The position numbers were made by a program, and so were the translations under genes. Shown piece after piece: positions 57,351 through 64,000 of a DNA stretch of 64,000 nt (position 1 is the stretch's first letter; the number at the start of each line of letters is the position of its first letter). A model generated the notes under the pieces. That model did no database searches. It worked only from the letters and a program-made list of their open reading frames with translations, and was not told the origin of the DNA. The DNA comes from Nocardioides sediminis (GTDB lineage Bacteria > Actinomycetota > Actinomycetes > Propionibacteriales > Nocardioidaceae): positions 1 to 64,000 of the forward strand of contig NZ_PZYZ01000002.1 in NCBI RefSeq assembly GCF_003047295.1, in the 5' to 3' direction.

Positions 57351-57392
57351 GTGACCCCGACCCGTGGCCCCGTCCCGTGACCCCGACCCGTG
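57351..57392. repeat. 16-bp direct repeat, 26-bp period
   Basis: GTGACCCCGACCCGTG occurs at 57351-57366 and again at 57377-57392, with a similar CCCGTG unit between. It lies just beyond the 3' end of the nitrite reductase fusion gene. Confidence 0.7.
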
Positions 57393-57436
57393 ACGCAGTG
57401 ATCCGGCTGCCTCGCCCGGCGACTCCCGGCCGTGGC

Positions 57437-60013
57437 TCAGTCGGTGACCCGGAGGATGCCGTGGGCGCCGCGCTCGGCGTCCACCATCACGTGCGAGACG
57501 AACGGGTAGTCGCCGGGCTCGTCCAGCGACAGCTCGACGAACCCGCCCTGCGACGGTCCGAGGGCCAGGCTCTGGGCTCCACCGGAGCCGCCCCGCAGCA
57601 GCCACGCCCCCTCGGCGTACGTGGCGTCGAGCTGTGCGCCCACCACGTGGAAGGACGTCGCCCGGTTGGGACCCGCGTCCAGCACCCAGATCCGCACCCG
57701 GTCGCCGCGGTGGACCCGGAGCGGCCGGCGGTCGTACTGACCGGCGTGTCCGTTGAAGACCACGAGGTCCGGCTGCTCGGCCGCGACCTTGTCGGCGTCG
57801 ACCTCGCCGCCCTCGGGACCGAGGTACACCTCGGACTGCACGAGCAGGAAGGACCGGTCGACGGGCGCGAGGTCCCGAGGCTCGATGACCACGGCGCCGA
57901 ACAGGCCGTTGGCGATGTGGGCCGACATCGGCATCGTCGAGCAGTGGTACATCCAGATCCCGGCCCGGCGTGCGGTGAAGCGGTAGACGAGCCGCTCACC
58001 CGGCGGGATCGTGCGCATCACCTCGTCGGGAGCCCGCTCCCCGGCGTGGAAGTCGATCGAGTGCGCCACCGTGCCGTCGTTGACGAGCGTGATCACGAAC
58101 CGGTCGCCCACGCGTCCGCGCAGGGTGGGTCCGGGTGCGGTGCCGTCGAACGTCCACAGCGTCTGGGTCACGCCCGGGGCGACCTCGCGCACCACGTCGC
58201 GCACGCGGAACGTGCGTCGGTGCACGCGGCCGCGAGGAGCCGGTGGCAGCGCGGGACCGTGGTAGCGGAACGCGTCCCCGGGGACGCCCGTCAGGTCGGC
58301 GCCGGTGCCGTCGTGGTGGGAGTGGTCCGCGGCAGGGACGGGGGCCGCCTCCGCCGGGGCGCCGACCGCCCGGACCTCGAAGGCCATCCCCATCTGGTGG
58401 TGGCCGACGACCGAGCACCAGCCGGAGACGTCCCGGCCGACGACGCCGGCGTCCAGCCGCGCGGACTCGCCGGGGGAGAGCCGGCCGGTCTCGCTGCCGT
58501 CGTCGAGGACCAGGTCGTGGACGTCCTCGTCGTCGGTGTTGGTGACCTCGATGACGAGGCGGTCGCCCGCGGGGACGTCGACCGCGGCGGGGTGGAAGCT
58601 CATGTCACGCGCCTCCACCGCCACCACCGTGGTGCGGCCGGACGGCGTCACCCCGGCGGCGACCGGGTCGCTGCGGAACGACGCCGGGCCGACGTGGTCG
58701 ACGACCGCGCCGCCGGCGGTCGCGAGCACCACGAGCACGAGCGCCGCAGCCCCCTGCCCGACCCGCGGGACCGTGGCCGGGGTGGCCGGGAGGGCCTCGC
58801 GTCGCCCCGCCCTCACCGCCCGCGAGGCGCGCAGCGCCAGCGCGAGGAGCGGCAGGAACGAGGCCAACCCCCCGAGGGCGACGACGGACGCGGCGACGCG
58901 CACGACCGGCGGGACGGGCAGGAGGCACACCAGCAGCGCACCGTTCGTGGCGACCACCCGGAACGGGGCGCCGCGGTCGAGGACGGCCGTGGCCGTCCGC
59001 ACCGGGCCGGGACCTCCGCCGAGCGCCACCGGCACGAGGTAGGACAGGGCGCCGAGCAGCAGCTGTGCGCCGAAGCCGGCGGCGAGGAAGGGGGTGAACC
59101 AGGCGAACCGGTCGGCGGCGACCTCCCAGGACGGCGCCGAGGCGAGGCCGGCCGCCAGCGACGCCAGGCACCCGGTCAGCCAGGCGAGGGCGGCGCCGAC
59201 CGAGAGGGCCGGGAAGGAGCGGGGCGGGCGGGCCCGCGCCGCCGAGAGCAGCGCCGGCGCCAGCACGGCCATCCCTGCCAGGTAGAGCAGGTACCCCAGT
59301 GCCACCACGGCGAGCCGGCCGGCGAGGCTCCCGCCGGCCGCCAGCGCGACCGCACCGACGAGCACCGGCAGGGCGCGGGCGGCGGCCCGCTCGGCTCCGG
59401 GGCCGATGCGGGTGCGGAGCATCGTCGGCCAGAGGGTGACCAGCGTCCCGAGCGCGGTCAACCCGATCCAGCCCAGGAGGTTGACCGAGGCGTGCGCCAC
59501 CTCGAGGCGCAGGTGCCACGGGTCGGCCTGCACCCGGGCCAGCGCGGCGCCGAGGCCCACCCCCGCGAGCAGGAGCGCCGCCGCGACGACGTAGTAGCGG
59601 ACGGTGAGGCCGAACCGGGACGGCAGGGAGGAACGCAGCCGCCGGGCCAGCGCGGCGCCGTGCCACCCGACCGCGCCGGCCACGGCCACCGCTCCGGCGA
59701 GCGTCGCCGGCCACCACGCGGCAAGGACGCCCGTGACGACGACCAGGACGCCCGTGTTGAGGAGGACCAGGCGGCGGTCCTGCCGGGCACGGTCGGACGG
59801 GTCGGGCGCGGCGTGGAGGAGCGCGTCGGTGAAGTACCGGCTCCACACCAGGATCGCGTGGGTGGCCGCGCCGAGCAGCACGAGGTGGATGAGCAACCAG
59901 CGCGGGGCCGGCAGGAACGGGTGGACGAGGGTGACGAGGACCGCCGCCGCCAGCCAGCCCACGACCGGGAGGTCGCGCATGGGCCAGAAGCCGCGGGCGC
60001 CGGAGGTCGCCAT
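57437..60013 (-). CDS. nirK: Membrane-fused copper nitrite reductase: HCO/NnrS-like helices + cupredoxin + NirK
   Basis: 858 residues. Residues 1-about 445 hold some twelve membrane helices with His-bearing segments (LIHLVLLGAATHAILVW, HASVNLLGWIGLTALG), resembling NnrS or heme-copper oxidase subunit I. Residues about 455-560 are a cupredoxin with type 1 copper ligands (VHDL, GWCSVVGHHQMGM). Residues about 590-858 are two-domain NirK: VAHSIDFHAG, MYHCSTMPMSAHIANG and the late His in FVSHVM. It should reduce nitrite to nitric oxide outside the membrane. Its ATG overlaps the regulator gene stop by one base. Confidence 0.88.
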   Translation of the reverse strand: MATSGARGFWPMRDLPVVGWLAAAVLVTLVHPFLPAPRWLLIHLVLLGAATHAILVWSRYFTDALLHAAPDPSDRARQDRRLVLLNTGVLVVVTGVLAAWWPATLAGAVAVAGAVGWHGAALARRLRSSLPSRFGLTVRYYVVAAALLLAGVGLGAALARVQADPWHLRLEVAHASVNLLGWIGLTALGTLVTLWPTMLRTRIGPGAERAAARALPVLVGAVALAAGGSLAGRLAVVALGYLLYLAGMAVLAPALLSAARARPPRSFPALSVGAALAWLTGCLASLAAGLASAPSWEVAADRFAWFTPFLAAGFGAQLLLGALSYLVPVALGGGPGPVRTATAVLDRGAPFRVVATNGALLVCLLPVPPVVRVAASVVALGGLASFLPLLALALRASRAVRAGRREALPATPATVPRVGQGAAALVLVVLATAGGAVVDHVGPASFRSDPVAAGVTPSGRTTVVAVEARDMSFHPAAVDVPAGDRLVIEVTNTDDEDVHDLVLDDGSETGRLSPGESARLDAGVVGRDVSGWCSVVGHHQMGMAFEVRAVGAPAEAAPVPAADHSHHDGTGADLTGVPGDAFRYHGPALPPAPRGRVHRRTFRVRDVVREVAPGVTQTLWTFDGTAPGPTLRGRVGDRFVITLVNDGTVAHSIDFHAGERAPDEVMRTIPPGERLVYRFTARRAGIWMYHCSTMPMSAHIANGLFGAVVIEPRDLAPVDRSFLLVQSEVYLGPEGGEVDADKVAAEQPDLVVFNGHAGQYDRRPLRVHRGDRVRIWVLDAGPNRATSFHVVGAQLDATYAEGAWLLRGGSGGAQSLALGPSQGGFVELSLDEPGDYPFVSHVMVDAERGAHGILRVTD

Positions 60014-60723
60014 CACGGGGCCTCGCCGAGGGCTTCGTCGAGGGCCGGCACGACGAGCAGGCAGGCGCCCGGCTCCGCGAAGGGCACGAGCTCGGTGCCG
60101 GCGGGGTCGGCGCCGTGCTCCTGCAGCGCTCCCCGGACGAGCCCGAGGTGCACCCCGCACACGACCTCGGGGTGGCGGTGGGCCGCAGCGAGGAGCGGAC
60201 AGCGCGTCAGGCGGACCCGGGACGGCGTCCCGGGGTCCTCGCGCGGCTCGAAGCCGAGGTCGTCCAGCAGTGCGAGGACGGCCCGGCCCGCCCCTACGGC
60301 GGTGTCGCCGGCTTCCGCCGCACGGTCGCGGGCGAGCTCGTGTCCCCAGGCCTCGCCGGCCGCGGCGGCGTCCTGCCCGGGAGCCCGACTCGTGCGGGCG
60401 ATGGAGGCGGCCAGGGCGGCTGCGAGGCCGGCGTACTCGCTCGCGGACTCCTCCGTGGTGGCGTCGTAGAGCCAGGCCGGCCTGCCCCGACCGCTCGGCT
60501 CGGCGCGTCGGCGACGGGCGAGGCCCGCGCGGACCAGGGCGTCGAGGTGCTCGCGCACGGTGTTGGTGTGGAGGCCCGTGATCCCCACCAGGGCCGCCTG
60601 GGTCACGGGCTCCGGCTGGGCGCGCAGGTGCTCGAGGATGGCCGACCGCGAGGGCGACAGCGGCCGACGAGGCGTCGTGGGGCGCGGTCCGAGGGAGCTC
60701 GGCGAGGGCCAATTATTTTCCAC
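60013..60723 (-). CDS. ArsR/SufR-like (COG2345) regulator with conserved cysteines
   Basis: 236 residues. A winged HTH (SRSAILEHLRAQ, GLHTNTVREHLDALVRAGLA) is followed by a helical domain and three Cys: LTRCPLLA, EVVCGVHLGL and EPGACLLV (C-x13-C-x31-C). This resembles SufR-type iron-sulfur regulators, so an Fe-S cluster sensing NO or oxygen is plausible (inference). GTG at 60723 follows TACAAT by seven bases, and this -10 lies within the AATTGTAGTAA motif, suggesting autoregulation. It is coupled to nirK and diverges from the hemerythrin gene. Confidence 0.82.
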   Translation of the reverse strand: MENNWPSPSSLGPRPTTPRRPLSPSRSAILEHLRAQPEPVTQAALVGITGLHTNTVREHLDALVRAGLARRRRAEPSGRGRPAWLYDATTEESASEYAGLAAALAASIARTSRAPGQDAAAAGEAWGHELARDRAAEAGDTAVGAGRAVLALLDDLGFEPREDPGTPSRVRLTRCPLLAAAHRHPEVVCGVHLGLVRGALQEHGADPAGTELVPFAEPGACLLVVPALDEALGEAP

Positions 60724-60729
60724 GGAGTA

Positions 60730-60740
60730 AATTGTAGTAA
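60730..60740. promoter_or_regulatory. AATTGTAGTAA motif, regulator/hemerythrin divergent promoter
   Basis: Identical to the eleven bases at 51478-51488. Here it is flanked to give AGTAAA-TTGT-AGTAAA, a direct repeat, and it contains the minus-strand -10 TACAAT of the regulator gene. On the plus strand its TTGTAG is a possible -35 for the hemerythrin gene. Confidence 0.55.
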
Positions 60741-60789
60741 AAAGGCGAAGCGGGTCGTACCCCGACCCCCGCGACCGAGGAGAGGGACG

Positions 60790-61623
60790 ATGACCGAGCA
60801 CCTGACGATCGCCACCAGCGAGGCCGACGCACGAGCCGCCGAGGCGGTGGAGCGGCACCACGCGCAGATGGCCGGTGAGCTGGCACTCCGGGCGGAGTCG
60901 CTGGCCGCCGCGGCACGGGCCGCCCGGCCCGACGACGTCGAGGAGGCGCGCCTCGGCCTGGTCCGGTGGTGCCGTGACGAGCTCGTGCCGCACGCGCTGG
61001 CCGAGGAGTCGACGATGTACCGGGCGGCCGGCGAGATGCGTGAGGCCCGGCTGCTGGTCGAGGCGATGCTGGTCGAGCACCAGCGGATCGTCGGGCTGGT
61101 GGACGGATTGGGGTCGACCTCCGAACCGGTGGCGGCGGCCGCGCTCGCACGCGCCCTGCGCGAGCTGTTCGAGTCGCACCTTGCCAAGGAGAACGACCAG
61201 GTCCTCCCGCTCCTCGTCGCCAGCCCTGACGTGTCGGTCGCGGAGCTGCTGGGAGGCATGCACGAGCTGCTCGGCGGCGAGGGCCACGAGGGCCACGAGG
61301 GCCACGAGGGCGAGGCGGCGGCGACCGGCGTGCGGGAGGAGGCGGGCTGCGGCAGCGACGGCCACGCGTGCGGCTGCCACGAGGCCGACGCCGCGGGGCA
61401 CCCCGAGCTCGACGCCAGGACGGTGCCGCACGCGATCCGGCACGCGACGATCTTCGGCGCCCTCGACGCGGTGCGACCCGGCACGGGCCTGGTCCTGGTG
61501 GCGCCGCACGACCCGCTGCCCCTGCTGGCACAGCTCGAGCAACGGGATCCCGGCGCCTTCGACGTCGACTACCTGGACCGCGGGCCGGACGCCTGGCGGC
61601 TGCTGCTGGTGCGCCGTGGGTGA
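60790..61623 (+). CDS. Hemerythrin-domain protein with C-terminal DUF2249
   Basis: 277 residues. The N-terminal HHE domain shows di-iron ligand pattern: AVERHHAQM, LVPHALAEESTMY, VEHQRIVG and FESHLAKENDQVLPLL. A His/Gly/Glu-rich linker (GHEGHEGHEGE, from a 12-bp tandem repeat) and a Cys/His patch (CGSDGHACGCH) join it to DUF2249. Such proteins respond to NO, oxygen or iron stress (RIC/YtfE-like relatives repair Fe-S clusters). The promoter shares the AATTGTAGTAA motif. GAGAGGGA precedes the ATG. Confidence 0.87.
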   Translation: MTEHLTIATSEADARAAEAVERHHAQMAGELALRAESLAAAARAARPDDVEEARLGLVRWCRDELVPHALAEESTMYRAAGEMREARLLVEAMLVEHQRIVGLVDGLGSTSEPVAAAALARALRELFESHLAKENDQVLPLLVASPDVSVAELLGGMHELLGGEGHEGHEGHEGEAAATGVREEAGCGSDGHACGCHEADAAGHPELDARTVPHAIRHATIFGALDAVRPGTGLVLVAPHDPLPLLAQLEQRDPGAFDVDYLDRGPDAWRLLLVRRG

Positions 61624-61687
61624 CGTGCCTTCCGGCGAGGGGGGCGGGACGTTGGGCCCTGTGTCCGCCACACACCGCCCGCGATGG

Positions 61688-61716
61688 TGGACAAGCCGCG
61701 CACCGGGCGATAGGCA
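61688..61716 (+). promoter_or_regulatory. Candidate promoter of narK-narG
   Basis: TGGACA (61688-61693), a 17-base spacer, and TAGGCA (61711-61716) fit a housekeeping-type promoter, 21 bases before the narK ATG. It is one of few places in the window with both hexamers at ideal spacing. Confidence 0.55.
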
Positions 61717-61737
61717 TGGAGCCCGAGGGGGACGTCG

Positions 61738-62994
61738 ATGAGCCAACGATCTGCACGAGAAGGGATGACCGGCGAGAGCAGGTCGGGTGCCGAGGAGCGT
61801 GGCGGCTCGCCCGTGCTCATGCTGACGCTCGCCACCATCGGCTTCGCCGTGAACTTCTGGGCCTGGGCGCTGATCAGCCCGCTCGGTCCGATGTTCCGCA
61901 AGACCGGCGCCCTGGGCGAGCTGAGCGAGTCCGACGTGGCCCTGCTGGTCGCGGTCCCGGTCATCGTGGGGTCGCTGGGACGGATCGTCGTCGGTGCCCT
62001 CACCGACAAGTACGGCGGGCGGCTGATGTTCCCGCTCGTCTCGGCCGCCACGGTGGTGCCGGTGCTCTTCATCGGCTTCGTGGCCATCGACTCCTACGCC
62101 CTGCTCCTCGTCGGCGGCTTCTTCCTCGGGATCGGCGGCACGGCGTTCGCCGTCGGGGTGCCGTTCGTCAACGCGTGGTTCCCGCCGGAGCGCCGGGGCT
62201 TCGCGGTCGGCGTCTTCGGGGCGGGCATGGGCGGCACGGCGATCAGCGCGCTGACGACCGTCACGCTCTTCGAGCGCAACGAGACGCTGCCGTTCGTGCT
62301 CACGGCCGTCGCGCTGACGGCGTACGCGGTCATCTCCTGGCTGCTGCTGCGCGACGCGCCCGGCCGGGTGGTCCCCACCACGAGCCTGCTCTCGCGGCTC
62401 AACGCCAACAGCCGGCTGCCGATCACCTGGCAGGCCTGCATCCTCTACGCCGTCGCGTTCGGCGGCTACGTCGCGTTCTCGGTCTACCTGCCCGCCTACC
62501 TCATCAACGCCCACGGGCTGACCCCGGCGGACGCCGCCAACCGGATGGCCGGCTTCGTCGTCGTCGCCGTCATCTGCCGCCCGGTCGGTGGGGCGCTGTC
62601 CGACCGGCTCGGGCCCATCCCCGTGCTGGCCGGCGTCTACGCGCTCGTCGCCGTGTGCGCCGCTGTCGCCGCCACCACCCCGCCCCTCATGGGCATCGGG
62701 ACGGTGGTCTTCCTGGCGATGGCCGCGGCCCTCGGTGCCGGCAGCGGGGCGGTCTTCGCGCTCATCGCCCGGGTGACCGAGCCGGCGCGGGTCGGCGGCG
62801 TGACCGGCCTGGTCGGCGCCGCCGGCGGGCTGGGCGGCTTCGTGCCGCCACTCCTCATGGGCTACGTCTACGGCCAGACCGAGTCCTACGGCATCGGCCT
62901 GGGCCTGCTCGCCGTCACCGCGGCGCTGACCCTCGCGCTCACCCTCACCGTCGTACGACGCACTGCCCAGGCGCACGAAGGAGCCACTGCATGA
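61738..62994 (+). CDS. narK: Nitrate/nitrite MFS transporter NarK (respiratory type)
   Basis: 418 residues with twelve membrane helices. MFS A-loop is GALTDKYGGRLMFP; the NNP-type glycine-rich motif is FFLGIGGTAFAVGVPFVNAWFPPERRG in helix 5. Shorter than the narK at 8.2 kb and without its N-terminal arm. The stop overlaps the narG start (ATGA), so it serves respiratory nitrate reduction: nitrate uptake, nitrite export or exchange. ATG at 61738 is used; 61765 is possible. Confidence 0.92.
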   Translation: MSQRSAREGMTGESRSGAEERGGSPVLMLTLATIGFAVNFWAWALISPLGPMFRKTGALGELSESDVALLVAVPVIVGSLGRIVVGALTDKYGGRLMFPLVSAATVVPVLFIGFVAIDSYALLLVGGFFLGIGGTAFAVGVPFVNAWFPPERRGFAVGVFGAGMGGTAISALTTVTLFERNETLPFVLTAVALTAYAVISWLLLRDAPGRVVPTTSLLSRLNANSRLPITWQACILYAVAFGGYVAFSVYLPAYLINAHGLTPADAANRMAGFVVVAVICRPVGGALSDRLGPIPVLAGVYALVAVCAAVAATTPPLMGIGTVVFLAMAAALGAGSGAVFALIARVTEPARVGGVTGLVGAAGGLGGFVPPLLMGYVYGQTESYGIGLGLLAVTAALTLALTLTVVRRTAQAHEGATA

Positions 62995-64000
62995 GCCGCA
63001 CCGGCACGGACGGTCCCCTCAGCGACGCCCTGGTGGGCAGTCGCCGCTTCTTCACCAAGGCGGAGGTCAGTGACGACCTCCGCTCGATGGTCCGGAGCGG
63101 GGGCCGGGAGGGGGACGTGTTCTACCGGGACCGCTGGAGCCACGACAAGGTCGTGCGCAGCACGCACGGGGTCAACTGCACCGGGTCGTGCTCGTGGAAG
63201 GTCTACGTCAAGGACGGGATCATCACCTGGGAGGCCCAGCAGACCGACTACCCCAGCGCCGGCGCCGACCGACCCGAGTACGAGCCCCGCGGGTGCCCCC
63301 GTGGCGCCGCGTTCTCCTGGTACACCTACAGCCCCACGCGGGTCCGCTACCCCTACGTGCGGGGCGTGCTGCTGGACATGTTCCGCGAGGCGCGGCAGCG
63401 CTACGGCGACCCGGTGGTGGCGTGGGGCTCGATCGTGCAGGACGAGGAGAAGGCGCGGGCCTACAAGAGGGCGCGCGGCAAGGGAGGCCTCGTCCGCGCC
63501 ACGTGGGAGGAGGTGGCCGAGATCGTGGCGGCGGCCCACGTCTACACCGTCAAGCGCTGGGGCCCCGACCGCATCGCGGGCTTCTCGCCCATCCCGGCGA
63601 TGTCCCCGGTCTCCTACGCGTCGGGGGCGCGGTTCCTCGAGCTCATCGGCGCGCCGATGCTGTCCTTCTACGACTGGTACGCCGACCTGCCCAACGCGTC
63701 GCCGCAGATGTTCGGCGACCAGACCGACGTGCCGGAGTCCGGCGACTGGTGGGACGCCGGCTACCTGTTCATGTGGGGCTCCAACGTCCCGATGACGCGG
63801 ACGCCGGACGCGCACTGGATGACCGAGGCGCGCTACCGCGGCCAGAAGGTCGTCGCGGTGGCCCCCGACTACGCCGAGAACGTGAAGTTCGCCGACGAGT
63901 GGGTCAGCCCCGCTCCGGGCACCGACGGCGCGCTGGCCATGGCGATGGGCCACGTCGTGCTCAAGGAGTACTTCGCCGACCGGCAGGTGCCCTTCTTCAC
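62991..64000 (+). CDS. narG: Respiratory nitrate reductase alpha subunit NarG (5' part)
   Basis: The first 336 residues; the gene runs off the window. FS0 cluster ligands follow the NarG pattern: THGVNCTGSCSWKVYVKDG (His and Cys) and RGCPRGAAFSWY. The Mo-ligand Asp lies in SFYDWYADLPNASP, and the pterin site begins at MWGSNVPMTRTPDAH. NarG reduces nitrate on the cytoplasmic side of the membrane as part of NarGHI. narHJI are expected beyond the right edge. Confidence 0.96.
   Translation, partial: MSRTGTDGPLSDALVGSRRFFTKAEVSDDLRSMVRSGGREGDVFYRDRWSHDKVVRSTHGVNCTGSCSWKVYVKDGIITWEAQQTDYPSAGADRPEYEPRGCPRGAAFSWYTYSPTRVRYPYVRGVLLDMFREARQRYGDPVVAWGSIVQDEEKARAYKRARGKGGLVRATWEEVAEIVAAAHVYTVKRWGPDRIAGFSPIPAMSPVSYASGARFLELIGAPMLSFYDWYADLPNASPQMFGDQTDVPESGDWWDAGYLFMWGSNVPMTRTPDAHWMTEARYRGQKVVAVAPDYAENVKFADEWVSPAPGTDGALAMAMGHVVLKEYFADRQVPFF

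Noticed and set aside
57377..60469. A 1,030-codon plus-strand frame opposite nirK
   Set aside because: Low-complexity Arg/Gly/Glu-rich antisense frame without motifs.
61279..61315. Tandem 12-bp repeat as a regulatory array
   Set aside because: It is inside the hemerythrin gene and codes for the GHE linker.

Overview
The window is high-GC actinobacterial chromosome, most like a Nocardioides-type organism (inferred from the proteins and gene order, not from a search). It is densely coding, with GTG starts, ATGA/GTGA overlaps and many TANNNT hexamers 6-8 bases before the start codon, which suggests leaderless mRNAs. No insertion sequence, phage, integrase, CRISPR array or rRNA was seen. One tRNA gene is present, tRNA-Thr(TGT). 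No gene-free stretch exceeds 300 bases.

Left part (1-8.1 kb): an EamA transporter, then the phosphate-sensing set regX3-senX3 diverging from phoU across a PHO box, gpmA, an LpqE-like lipoprotein, a UbiA-type prenyltransferase, carD, an IspD-like paralogue and ispD.

Nitrate assimilation island (8.2-21.1 kb): an NNP nitrate transporter, assimilatory nitrate reductase and its FAD/BFD electron-transfer partner, then nirB-nirD and the HemD-like regulator nnaR. Between the two halves sit soxR/SDR/queA-like and a tetR/VOC pair. The island separates ispD from ispF, genes that I recall lying together with carD, cysS and rlmB in other actinobacteria.

Middle (21.1-43 kb): ispF, a membrane-anchored sulfite-oxidase-type enzyme, a C39-like peptidase, the cysS-rlmB-phosphoesterase operon (cysS carries an in-frame palindromic insert), an HTH/repeat protein, an Eis-like acetyltransferase with a DUF4032 kinase-like protein, a MEDS/HATPase protein, a GH13 amylase, tRNA-Thr, pdxY, a LigB dioxygenase, ung, an alpha/beta hydrolase with a histone-like tail, an FMN glutamate-synthase-like protein and otsA.

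Right-middle (43-57.2 kb): DUF3263, LytR_C and otsB genes, then a SAM riboswitch ahead of thrC-cysO, a DUF2157/GDYXXLXY pair, SGNH hydrolase, DUF5994, an MBL-rhodanese protein, lysG/lysE, a methyltransferase/ATP-grasp/OsmC operon, and groEL behind two CIRCE operators.

Right end (57.4-64 kb): a dissimilatory nitrogen-oxide region. It has a very large membrane-fused copper nitrite reductase, a cysteine-containing ArsR/SufR-like regulator, a hemerythrin-DUF2249 protein, narK and the start of narG. An 11-base AT-rich motif links this regulator region with the distant MBL-rhodanese promoter.

Most unusual points: the SAM-riboswitch/thrC/sulfur-carrier operon, the NirK fusion, the two IspD-like proteins with complementary motif loss, several palindromic repeats including one inside cysS, and a strong excess of the 9-mer CGTCGTACG.
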